In this document: piece by piece, positions 7,353 to 14,419 of the stretch
Layout: each line of letters begins with the position of its first letter
Position numbering within the stretch: position 1 is the stretch's first letter
Origin: Caryophanales bacterium
Lineage (GTDB): Bacteria > Bacillota_I > Bacilli_A > RF39 > UBA660
Assembly: GCA_016291895.1 (NCBI GenBank)
Contig: JAEEZO010000007.1
Coordinates: 1 to 14,502, forward strand
Direction: 5' to 3'
Length of the DNA stretch: 14,502 bases
Program-made: the position numbers and the translations under genes
Notes under the pieces: generated by a model
The model's input: only the letters and a program-made list of their open reading frames with translations
The model's database searches: none
What the model was told of the DNA's origin: nothing

Positions 7353-8062
7353 TATATCGCCTCTAATCTAATTTCTTTAGTTTTATTATCTTGACTTATT
7401 AATAATTCATGAGACTTTGCAAGTTCCAGAATTGCTAAAAAAGTAACAACAATATATGATTTAGTTTTCTTTTCAAACAAACTAAAGAAGTCAACTTTAA
7501 CACCCTTTTTTAACTTCGTACGAATACTTTTCATACTATCTTCAACACTATATTCTTTTTTGGTAACTTTGGTACTAACAGGCTCATCTAGTTTAGCTCT
7601 ATCAAGAAATTTTTTAAAAGCATTAACAAGATCATCTAGTGTAATATTCTCTATCATTATTTTCTTTTCATCAACTTGATAATCGGAAATATTAGAAGGA
7701 ATCTTTGTATAATAAAGATTTCTTGAATACTCAAGCTCTTTAAACTTATCAACTTGTTCTTTATATCTTTGATACTCAATTAAACGATTAATTAATTGTT
7801 CTTTAGGATCCTCTTCCTCCTCTTCACTATCTGTATCATGAGGAAGTAACATTTTAGATTTAATCTCTAATAATTCACTAGCCATAACTAAATAAGAACT
7901 AGCAATATTAAGATTTAATTCTGCTTGACTATTAATATAATTTAAATACTCATCAATAATTACTTCTAACTTTAAATCAAAGATATTCATCTTGGATTGT
8001 TTTATTAAATGTAGAAGTAAATCCATTGGTCCATTAAAATCATTAATTGTAACGTCGTACAT
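7352..8062 (-). CDS. scpA: Segregation and condensation protein A (kleisin)
   Basis: 236 residues from the ATG at 8062. ScpA is the kleisin that bridges SMC heads. The N-terminus MYDVTINDFNGPMDLLLHLI matches the family start (V-x-x-F-x-GP-x-DLLLHLI). A middle region with an acidic DTDSEEEEEDPKEQ stretch follows, then a C-terminal winged helix (VDFFSLFEKKTKSYIVVTFL, then AILELAKSHEL). The frame is open upstream to 8107, adding 15 residues. I reject that extension because the family starts at the chosen Met, because GGTGA lies five bases before this ATG, and because the promoter -10 box falls inside the extension. It is first of scpA-scpB, the usual order. Confidence 0.94.
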   Translation of the reverse strand: MYDVTINDFNGPMDLLLHLIKQSKMNIFDLKLEVIIDEYLNYINSQAELNLNIASSYLVMASELLEIKSKMLLPHDTDSEEEEEDPKEQLINRLIEYQRYKEQVDKFKELEYSRNLYYTKIPSNISDYQVDEKKIMIENITLDDLVNAFKKFLDRAKLDEPVSTKVTKKEYSVEDSMKSIRTKLKKGVKVDFFSLFEKKTKSYIVVTFLAILELAKSHELLISQDNKTKEIRLEAI

Positions 8063-8078
8063 ATAAGTCACCATATAA

Positions 8079-8107
8079 AGTATAACAAAAAAAGTAACAT
8101 TACTCAA
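8079..8107 (-). promoter_or_regulatory. Promoter of scpAB, embedded in the ftsQ terminator
   Basis: On the reverse strand the -35 box TTGAGT (8107-8102), an 18-base spacer and the -10 box TATACT (8084-8079) lie six bases before the scpA GGTGA site. The -35 box covers the last ftsQ codon bases and stop (GTT GAG TAA) and the loop of the ftsQ terminator. The terminator T tract forms part of the spacer. The predicted leader is about 11 nt. Confidence 0.6.
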
Positions 8108-8116
8108 CGTTACTTT
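8088..8116 (-). terminator. Intrinsic terminator of the murG-murB-ftsQ operon
   Basis: On the reverse strand an 11-pair stem (8116-8106 with 8101-8091, one G-U pair) with a four-base GAGT loop ends in a run of seven T. The ascending arm is made of the final ftsQ sense codons, and the stop codon spans the loop and descending arm. Confidence 0.85.
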
Positions 8117-8810
8117 CTTCTTCTATTTTATCTTTTATTTCAAAGTGATTACCACTATCTAAATATAATATTCCTTTTTTACCATCTAATTCTTTAACAA
8201 TTTCATTATATTTGTTTAAGTTTTCAATCTTCGTTAAAGTTACATAAACATATATTTGATCATTCATATATAGTAAAAATCGATCTTTATCTAAATCTGT
8301 TTTAGTATAACTTACTTCTGATATTTTATTTAAAACATCATTATCAACTTTATTAAAAGCTTTAACAAAACGTGATAATACATCTTCATCTAGATTACTA
8401 ATTAATATTGGTAATCCTACAATATCTAAATTATCAACATAATTTGCATTAGATAGTAAATACTTTTTCTTATAATCATCAAAGAATAATGGTTTACTTT
8501 CTTTAATATTAATATAAACTTTGTTAGTTAAAGTTATTTTAACACTAACATCATCTATCATCGGATTATTAATTAAATTCTTTTTAATAATATCTTTATT
8601 AATTTTTATTCTTTTAGGATAATCTCTTATTCCAGATAAATCTAATATTTCTTGTTCTGTTAAATAAGTATTACCAGAAACATAAATGTTTTTAATCTTA
8701 GTATTTAAGACATAATAACCTAAAGAAACCACTAATATAATCAAAATTAAGGCAATAATTATACTTTTAATTTTGACTCGCTTCTTCTTCACTTTCGCTT
8801 TCTTTTTCAT
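8100..8810 (-). CDS. ftsQ: Cell division protein FtsQ/DivIB
   Basis: 236 residues from the ATG at 8810. It is a bitopic divisome protein that links early and late division proteins through its outer domain. It has a short, very basic cytoplasmic tail (KKKAKVKKKRVKIK), one helix at about residues 16-36, and a POTRA domain opening IKNIYVSGNTYLTEQEIL, followed by a beta domain. The length is close to DivIB proteins (about 240-265). The frame also offers TTG at 8819 and GTG at 8816. I prefer the ATG because the alternatives have no better ribosome site, although the site before the ATG is itself poor. The start lies inside murB (44-base overlap), so it may depend on ribosomes finishing murB. It is last of murG-murB-ftsQ, the conserved order of the dcw cluster in Bacillota. 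Confidence 0.92.
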   Translation of the reverse strand: MKKKAKVKKKRVKIKSIIIALILIILVVSLGYYVLNTKIKNIYVSGNTYLTEQEILDLSGIRDYPKRIKINKDIIKKNLINNPMIDDVSVKITLTNKVYINIKESKPLFFDDYKKKYLLSNANYVDNLDIVGLPILISNLDEDVLSRFVKAFNKVDNDVLNKISEVSYTKTDLDKDRFLLYMNDQIYVYVTLTKIENLNKYNEIVKELDGKKGILYLDSGNHFEIKDKIEEESNVE

Positions 8811-9717
8811 CGACACCAACCCAATTTATTAATCTTTGTTCAACATGCAAATTAATACCATATTTATTTTTAGCTTTTAATTTAATGTAATCAATAATAT
8901 TTTTGATATCACTTGCTTTAGCATTTCCATTATTAACAATAAAATTAGCGTGTTTAGGACTTACCTCAGCTCGTCCTACGGTATAACCCTTTAGACCTAA
9001 AGATTCGATAATCTCTCCAGCATATCTTCCTGGAGGATTACGGAAAACACTACCAGCAGATGGTAGAGATAATGGTTGACTATTACGTCTTTGTTCTCTT
9101 CTTAATCTTACAATCTCTTCTAGTTCTTCACTATTTCCATGTACAAGTTTAAGTTTTACTGATAAACACACATAATCTAAATGTTTTTGTAATACTGTTG
9201 TACGATAGGAAAACTCTAGTTCACTATTTGAATATTCTTTAATACCTTCATCAGTTAAAATACGAGCACTTGTAACAATTTTACTCATATCTTCACCATA
9301 AGCACCAGCATTCATAAAGAGTGCTCCACCAACTGTACCTGGAATACCACTAGCAAACTCTAGTCCTGCTAAACCATATTTAACAGCTACATTAGCTAAT
9401 TTTATTAATGGATAACCTGCTTCAACATATATTTCATCGTCATTAACTTCAATTTTATTAAAATTATCAAGTTTTATAATAACTCCATCATACATCAAAT
9501 CACTAAATAATACGTTACTACCATTTCCTAAAGTAAAATACTTAATGTTTCTTCTTTTTAAAATTTCAATTAGTTTTATTAATTCCGTTTCTCCTTTGGG
9601 ATAACAAATACAACGTACTTTTCCACCAACACGATAGGTTGTATAATTACTTATTTTTTCATTAACAAGTACTTTACCTAAATGCGCATTGATGATTTCT
9701 TTTATTGCATCCTGCAT
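8767..9717 (-). CDS. murB: UDP-N-acetylenolpyruvoylglucosamine reductase
   Basis: 316 residues. This FAD- and NADPH-dependent cytoplasmic enzyme makes UDP-N-acetylmuramate in peptidoglycan synthesis. The FAD domain is seen in NYTTYRVGG (24-32), LGNGSNVLFSD (63-73) and GLEFASGIPGTVGGALFMNA (118-137). FSYR (169-172) supplies the conserved Arg, PSAGSVFRNP (219-228) the proton-donor Ser223, and PKHANFIVN (254-262) follows. The C-terminal VEQR (292-295) supplies the likely active-site Glu293. It ends with an extra acidic tail (DEKESESEEEASQN) that exists because the same DNA, in another frame, encodes the basic tail of FtsQ. The GAGG Shine-Dalgarno is formed partly from the murG stop (TAGAGG), seven bases from the ATG. 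Confidence 0.96.
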   Translation of the reverse strand: MQDAIKEIINAHLGKVLVNEKISNYTTYRVGGKVRCICYPKGETELIKLIEILKRRNIKYFTLGNGSNVLFSDLMYDGVIIKLDNFNKIEVNDDEIYVEAGYPLIKLANVAVKYGLAGLEFASGIPGTVGGALFMNAGAYGEDMSKIVTSARILTDEGIKEYSNSELEFSYRTTVLQKHLDYVCLSVKLKLVHGNSEELEEIVRLRREQRRNSQPLSLPSAGSVFRNPPGRYAGEIIESLGLKGYTVGRAEVSPKHANFIVNNGNAKASDIKNIIDYIKLKAKNKYGINLHVEQRLINWVGVDEKESESEEEASQN

Positions 9718-9725
9718 AATAACCT

Positions 9726-10796
9726 CTACTTTAAAACTTCTTTAATTTCCTTATAAATGTCACTACAACTTGAGTGATTGCTAAGTTTAACTGCATTTAC
9801 ATGCATCTCGTTATATAATACTCTATCATTTAATAATAAATCAATATCTTTTAGTAAATTAGAACTATTAAAGTCTTTTTCTTCTAAAAGTAAACTTGCC
9901 TTATTGTCAACTAATTCTTTAGCATTATAGTATTGATGATTATTTGCAACATAAGGACTTGGAACTAAAATTGAAGGAATACCAAGTGATGTTATCTCAG
10001 CAATAGTACTAGCTCCAGCACGTGATACAATAACATCAACATTTCCTAAAATATTAGCCATATTATCTAAATATGGAACAATCTTAACATTAGAATTTGT
10101 TTTAACATCATTAAATTCATCAATATGATCACGCCCTGTTACAATCATTACTTCATAATCTTTTGTATTAAAATCATTAATTGAATTCTTTAATTGAAGA
10201 TTAATAGTTTCAGAACCCAAGGAACCCATTACAATTAATACAAACTTCTTATCCTTAGATAAACCAATTTCTTTCTTATCTAATACTTTTGCATTATAAA
10301 CTTCTTCACTTCTTGGATTACCAGTAAGAATTGTTTTTTCTTTTGGAAAATAATTAAAACTACCTGGTAGTGAAACAAAGATTTTATCAACTTTCTTTGT
10401 TAAAAATTTATTTGATTTACCAGGTATACTATTTTGTTCATGAATAACTGTTTTGATATTTAATGATTTAGCCGCATAGATAACAGGTGTTGTAATATAT
10501 CCACCTACTCCTATTACAATATCTGGTTTAAACTCTTTTAATTTCTTTTTACATATTTTAATAGCTTTTAAAAATAAAATAAATGTTTTAAAAATCGATA
10601 AGTCTTTTTTAAGACCTTGTAATCGAACCCCAAAATAATTAATACCCATCTTTGGAACAATTGTTGATTCCATACGATCCGTTGTTCCAATGTATAATAT
10701 TTCACTATCAGGTTCTTTTTCTTTTATTTTATTTAAAATACTTATTGCTGGATAAATATGTCCCCCAGTACCTCCAGCACTAATTATTACACGCAT
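9726..10796 (-). CDS. murG: Undecaprenyl-PP-MurNAc-pentapeptide N-acetylglucosaminyltransferase
   Basis: 356 residues, the usual family length. MurG transfers GlcNAc from UDP-GlcNAc to lipid I to make lipid II at the inner membrane face. Visible motifs are the Gly-rich loop GGTGGHIYPA (8-17), a second loop VGGY (97-100), HEQNSIPGKSN (119-129), GNPR (159-162) and GSLGS (191-195). The UDP-sugar site SRAGASTIAEI (258-268) and NHQYYNAKEL (286-295) follow. GGTGA lies five bases before the ATG. An ATG four bases further upstream is out of frame. It starts the murG-murB-ftsQ operon and ends in TAG. Confidence 0.97.
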   Translation of the reverse strand: MRVIISAGGTGGHIYPAISILNKIKEKEPDSEILYIGTTDRMESTIVPKMGINYFGVRLQGLKKDLSIFKTFILFLKAIKICKKKLKEFKPDIVIGVGGYITTPVIYAAKSLNIKTVIHEQNSIPGKSNKFLTKKVDKIFVSLPGSFNYFPKEKTILTGNPRSEEVYNAKVLDKKEIGLSKDKKFVLIVMGSLGSETINLQLKNSINDFNTKDYEVMIVTGRDHIDEFNDVKTNSNVKIVPYLDNMANILGNVDVIVSRAGASTIAEITSLGIPSILVPSPYVANNHQYYNAKELVDNKASLLLEEKDFNSSNLLKDIDLLLNDRVLYNEMHVNAVKLSNHSSCSDIYKEIKEVLK

Positions 10797-10813
10797 TCAT
10801 ATCACCTAAAATG

Positions 10814-10822
10814 ATTATATCA
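10814..10822 (-). promoter_or_regulatory. Extended -10 promoter of murG-murB-ftsQ
   Basis: On the reverse strand TGA-TATAAT (10822-10814) is a perfect extended -10. The -35 position holds only TATTTA. The box ends seven bases before the murG GGTGA site, giving a leader of about 11 nt with the Shine-Dalgarno at its very 5' end. Confidence 0.7.
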
Positions 10823-10876
10823 TATTCTAAAAAAAATAAATATTATTCTAAATTAATAAAAAGACTTTACATAAAT

Positions 10877-10902
10877 AAAAAAACGTTTAATTAAAACGTT
10901 TT
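10877..10902 (-). terminator. Intrinsic terminator of the SpaA-like gene
   Basis: On the reverse strand a nine-pair stem AAAACGTTT/AAACGTTTT (10902-10894 with 10888-10880) has a five-base loop and then a T run. The ascending arm is coding (the KRF end of the protein), and the TAA stop (10889-10887) lies at the loop. Confidence 0.75.
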
Positions 10903-12182
10903 TTAGCTAAGACAATTGTCATATATCCAATAACACCTAAAAGAATAGATGATATTGCAAAAATAATAATATAATTAGTTTTAGGATTATTAAGAGCATT
11001 ATTGACAAAATAAATCGTTGTTAATTGATTATCAACAATTTCAAAGATTTCACTATTTGTATTTTCAGAATTAACTTCACGAAGAGTATATAATCCATTA
11101 TCTAAATCATCAAATATTGTATAAGTATTAGAAGATATAAAACTTTTAATAACATCACCAGAACTATTAAGGATTTCAAGATGAGATCCTGCAAGAGGTT
11201 CCATTGTTTTAACATCTAATTTATAAATCTTAACACCATAATTAGGGTCATGAGAAATATTAATTATTTTATTATTTTTACTATTACTATCAATGGTAAA
11301 AGTAATAGGTTCTTCAATCATTTTATATCCAGATGGTGAATCTAATTCCATAATGGTATAAGTTCCATAATATAAATTATCAATTATATTATTGTAATCA
11401 TTTGTAGTAATATTAGAAATAGTATTATTTTCACTATCAAGAAGAACTAATTTAGCTCCTGAAATAATACTATTATCTTCACTACTAATAGTTCTAATCT
11501 CAATTGATTTTAATGGATCATTAATAAATTCAATTTCATTAACTGAAGGACTATTTTTATCAATAATAATTCTTTTTTCAATATCACTTTTTTTATAACC
11601 AGATGGAGCTTCTTTTTCAATAATTCGATATTCACCATAAGATAAATTAGAAATATTTACATAATAATTAGTAGTTACTAATTCATTAATTAATTCGTTA
11701 TCTTGATTATATATTAAATAAGTAACACCATTAATCATTTTATTAGTTTCACTATCAATTGTTTTAATATTTATTTCTTTTGTTAATTTATTATAGTTTA
11801 CATGTAGTTTAACAATACCATAAATAGCTTTTTCATTTTTAATAGAATCAATTCTTAATACAATGTCTTCTTCTTTATTTACATCTTCTTTATTAGTTAT
11901 AACAACAAACTCTTCATCGATATTAAAATAATTCTTTTTATTACCTTTAGAGTCTACTATAACATAGTTACTACCACCATTTATTACTTTTACTTGATAG
12001 TTTGTAAGACCATCTTTATTAGATATACCAATATAATCACTTTTATAATAATTACCATCTAAATCAAGAGTTTCTTTATTCGTATTTAAGATAATTTCAT
12101 TTGATGAATTATCTGCCATTACAAAGATTGGAAGACATACTAAAACAAAGGTTAAAATAATTGATAAAACTTTATTCTTCAT
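10887..12182 (-). CDS. SpaA/Cna_B-domain surface protein with NPKTN sorting-type C-terminus
   Basis: 431 residues. A signal peptide covers 1-23 (basic start, hydrophobic core, then VMADN). An N-terminal region of unknown fold covers about 27-130. Three prealbumin-like (SpaA/Cna_B) domains lie at about 136-223, 226-313 and 315-396. Domain 1 has a candidate isopeptide set (Lys140, Glu189, Asn221) with EAPSGY. Domain 2 keeps Glu279 and DSPSGY but has Arg230 and His311 in the Lys and Asn positions. Domain 3 has Lys321, Glu369 and Asn394 or 395. The C-terminus is NPKTN (399-403), a helix (404-426) and KKRFN, the layout of a sortase substrate. The motif resembles the NPxTN signal of class B sortases, not LPxTG. 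No sortase gene is in the window, so it may instead stay membrane-anchored. It has its own promoter and terminator. The Shine-Dalgarno is AGGAG. Its ligand is unknown; a role in adhesion is a family-based inference. Confidence 0.82.
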   Translation of the reverse strand: MKNKVLSIILTFVLVCLPIFVMADNSSNEIILNTNKETLDLDGNYYKSDYIGISNKDGLTNYQVKVINGGSNYVIVDSKGNKKNYFNIDEEFVVITNKEDVNKEEDIVLRIDSIKNEKAIYGIVKLHVNYNKLTKEINIKTIDSETNKMINGVTYLIYNQDNELINELVTTNYYVNISNLSYGEYRIIEKEAPSGYKKSDIEKRIIIDKNSPSVNEIEFINDPLKSIEIRTISSEDNSIISGAKLVLLDSENNTISNITTNDYNNIIDNLYYGTYTIMELDSPSGYKMIEEPITFTIDSNSKNNKIINISHDPNYGVKIYKLDVKTMEPLAGSHLEILNSSGDVIKSFISSNTYTIFDDLDNGLYTLREVNSENTNSEIFEIVDNQLTTIYFVNNALNNPKTNYIIIFAISSILLGVIGYMTIVLAKKRFN

Positions 12183-12202
12183 ATATCACTCCTACTATTA
12201 TT

Positions 12203-12232
12203 ATCATACAACATCTATTAAAATACAGTCAA
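12203..12232 (-). promoter_or_regulatory. Promoter of the SpaA-like gene
   Basis: On the reverse strand TTGACT (12232-12227), an 18-base spacer and TATGAT (12208-12203) precede the AGGAG site. The predicted leader is about 14 nt. The promoter sits in the 65-base gap behind helD, where I see no convincing terminator, so read-through from helD is possible. Confidence 0.6.
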
Positions 12233-12247
12233 CGAATTAAGAAAATA

Positions 12248-14269
12248 TTAATTATTGTAGACAATTAATTCATGCATACTACGAGTAACTGCTACATAAT
12301 ATAAATATTTTTCGCTCTCTTTATAAGGATTATTCTTTTCATTATAAACAATGACACTATCAAACTCTAATCCTTTAGCAAGGAAGCTTGGAACGATAAT
12401 TAAATAGGGATTATAGTATTTACCTTTATTTAACATATTTGTTATATCAAAATCATTTTTAAGTTCATCATATAAGTTATTACATTCAATATTATCTTTC
12501 GTAATAATACATACTTTTTTATATTTACTTTGAAGATACTTAATATCTTCTTTTAATTTATTAATATCATTATCTAAATTATTTCGAATTATAACTGGGG
12601 TATTATTACTCTTTCTAATACTAACGGCATAATCAAGATTTAATATTTTATTAGAAAATTCAATTATTTCTTTACTAGATCGATATGTTTTTGTTAATTC
12701 AATGTAATTATAATCATTAAATAAGATACCAATATCTTCTAGACTGTCATATTTATAATATGGATTAATTGTTTGATTAACATCACCTAAAATTGTGAAT
12801 GATGCTTTCTTAAATATTTTCTTTAATATTTTATATTGAAGTCTTGTATAATCTTGAGCTTCATCAACAACAACTTGTTCAATTAAGTTACTATATGGAA
12901 AGTCATATAATAATCCTTTCATATAAATAAATAACGAACTATCTTCAAAATACATTTCTTTAGCGTTTATGAATTCTTTTATTTCACTTTCACTTAACTC
13001 TCTAAAGTTTTTAATAAATATTTCACTTCGATAGAATTTTTCATAAATATGCTTTAAGTTTTTATCAAAAGAACATAGTTCCATTAACTGTTTAACAAAA
13101 CTTCTTTTATTTTTACCAATTGATATAGCATAAAAATTACATATATATTCTGCAAGATGATTAAAGCGATCAAAGACACTTAATTTACTATATCGATCTT
13201 GAAATAAATCATTTAATTCTTCTTTAGGAATAATTGATTCTAAATAATGGAAATCATCATTAAAGCGAATATCACGAACAAACTTACATATGTATTCATC
13301 AATTAAATCAATCATTTGATCACTTTGTTTAAATCTTATCAAATCTTTATTATTATCTTTTTTAGTATAAAATCTTGATATAAAATCTGTAAAAGATTCA
13401 ATTGATTTATACTCTCTTATATAATCACTACAGAATGATGAAAAAGTTGTCTCTTTCGTATTATCTTCTCCAAGTGATGGAAGAACATTTGATATATACA
13501 AAGAGAAAATATTATTTGGTGAAAAGATAAGAATGTTACCACTTGATAGATTAGGTATTTTATAAAGTAGATAAGCGATTCTATGAAGAGCAACACTTGT
13601 TTTACCAGAACCCGCAATACCAGATACAATCATATTTTTGCTATCAGTATCTCTTATAACATTATTTTGTTCTTTCTGAATAGTATTAACAATATTTTTC
13701 ATTTTATCACTACTATCACTTGATAAAACACTTTGTAAAACTTCATCGTTAATATTGGTATCATTGTCAAAAATGTTAATTATTTCATCATTACTTATTT
13801 TATATTGCCTTTTTAAATTAAGAAAACAATCAATCTTGCCCTCAGGAGCGATATAAGAACATTTACCATGTTCACTTTCATAAAAGATATTCGCCACAGG
13901 ACTTCGCCAATCATAAATTAAATGTTTGTTCTTCTTCTCTAAATAAGTAATGCCAATATATATTTTGTAATCTTTATCACTTGTTATATCAATTCTTCCA
14001 AAATAGGGATTGTGTCTTATACGATAGAGTTTTTTAAGATAATTTGTTTTTCTTATAAAAGCATCTTCTTCCATCGCACTAGATAGTAAGTTACTTTGGA
14101 TTTCAACCTTGTCCATACTACCCATTTCTTTAAAAATGTAACGATTAAATTCTGTGATATTTTCTTCTTCAACAGTAACATTAGCTCCTAATTCTTTAAT
14201 TTGAGCTTTGATTTCATTCAAGGTGTTTTCTAAGTACAATTTTTCTTCTTCTATTGTCTTACTCTCCAT
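12248..14269 (-). CDS. helD: HelD-like RNA polymerase recycling ATPase (UvrD/Rep-type helicase fold)
   Basis: 673 residues, somewhat shorter than Bacillus subtilis HelD (about 770). HelD-family proteins push arms into the RNA polymerase channels and use ATP to strip stalled polymerase from DNA and recycle it. Some relatives give rifampicin tolerance. An N-terminal helical region (about 4-85) would be the secondary-channel arm. HLIYDWRSPVANIFYE (116-131) is a strong HelD-family block. Walker A is GIAGSGKTSVALHRIAYLLY (217-236). An insert without obvious motifs (about 280-460) fits the second arm. Motif II is VVDEAQDY (467-474), motif III GDVNQTI (495-501), motif IV TYRSS (528-532), motif V AKGLEFDSVIV (631-641) and motif VI YVAVTRS (658-664). 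AAAGGAG lies five bases from the ATG. It is transcribed from a near-consensus promoter through a leader that contains a terminator-like hairpin. Confidence 0.88.
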   Translation of the reverse strand: MESKTIEEEKLYLENTLNEIKAQIKELGANVTVEEENITEFNRYIFKEMGSMDKVEIQSNLLSSAMEEDAFIRKTNYLKKLYRIRHNPYFGRIDITSDKDYKIYIGITYLEKKNKHLIYDWRSPVANIFYESEHGKCSYIAPEGKIDCFLNLKRQYKISNDEIINIFDNDTNINDEVLQSVLSSDSSDKMKNIVNTIQKEQNNVIRDTDSKNMIVSGIAGSGKTSVALHRIAYLLYKIPNLSSGNILIFSPNNIFSLYISNVLPSLGEDNTKETTFSSFCSDYIREYKSIESFTDFISRFYTKKDNNKDLIRFKQSDQMIDLIDEYICKFVRDIRFNDDFHYLESIIPKEELNDLFQDRYSKLSVFDRFNHLAEYICNFYAISIGKNKRSFVKQLMELCSFDKNLKHIYEKFYRSEIFIKNFRELSESEIKEFINAKEMYFEDSSLFIYMKGLLYDFPYSNLIEQVVVDEAQDYTRLQYKILKKIFKKASFTILGDVNQTINPYYKYDSLEDIGILFNDYNYIELTKTYRSSKEIIEFSNKILNLDYAVSIRKSNNTPVIIRNNLDNDINKLKEDIKYLQSKYKKVCIITKDNIECNNLYDELKNDFDITNMLNKGKYYNPYLIIVPSFLAKGLEFDSVIVYNEKNNPYKESEKYLYYVAVTRSMHELIVYNN

Positions 14270-14286
14270 AAATCTCCTTTCTACGA

Positions 14287-14317
14287 CAAAAAGAGTTATA
14301 AATTTAAATATAACTCT
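14287..14317 (-). promoter_or_regulatory. Terminator-like hairpin in the helD leader (candidate attenuator)
   Basis: On the reverse strand, between the helD promoter and its Shine-Dalgarno, a nine-pair stem AGAGTTATA/TATAACTCT (14317-14309 with 14300-14292) has an eight-base loop and is followed at once by TTTTG. It begins about 30 bases into the predicted transcript and ends some 10 bases before the AAAGGAG site. No ATG occurs in the leader, so a classic leader peptide is not evident. Confidence 0.55.
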
Positions 14318-14353
14318 CGAAGTGCGAAAAAAAATTTTTGAAAACTAAATAAA

Positions 14354-14382
14354 AGTATATTAGACATCAACAGATTTGTCAA
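14354..14382 (-). promoter_or_regulatory. Near-consensus promoter of helD
   Basis: On the reverse strand TTGACA (14382-14377), exactly 17 bases, then TATACT (14359-14354). This is the best sigma-A type promoter in the window. The predicted leader is about 77 nt. Confidence 0.85.
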
Positions 14383-14404
14383 TAATAAATTAATGTTATA
14401 TAAT
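14376..14404 (+). promoter_or_regulatory. Promoter of the gene at 14420
   Basis: TTGTCA (14376-14381), 17 bases, then TATAAT (14399-14404). The -35 box overlaps the helD -35 on the other strand by five bases. The -10 ends about seven bases before the GGTG site, giving a leader of about 9 nt. Confidence 0.8.
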
Positions 14405-14419
14405 GAAAAAAGGTGTTTT

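Noticed and set aside
8063..8107. N-terminal extension of ScpA (15 residues beginning MSNV)
   Set aside because: Family alignment, the GGTGA site and the position of the promoter -10 all favour the ATG at 8062.
8811..8819. Upstream TTG/GTG starts for FtsQ
   Set aside because: Neither has a better Shine-Dalgarno than the ATG at 8810, and they add only three residues. Left as an alternative, not ruled out.
12233..12247. Terminator behind helD
   Set aside because: Only a six-pair AT stem with no proper T tract can be drawn, which is too weak to call.
13417..13629. Open frame of 70 codons on the reverse strand inside helD
   Set aside because: It overlaps conserved helicase motif coding sequence in another frame. 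Its hydrophobic composition is a frame-shift by-product, and no start signal is seen.
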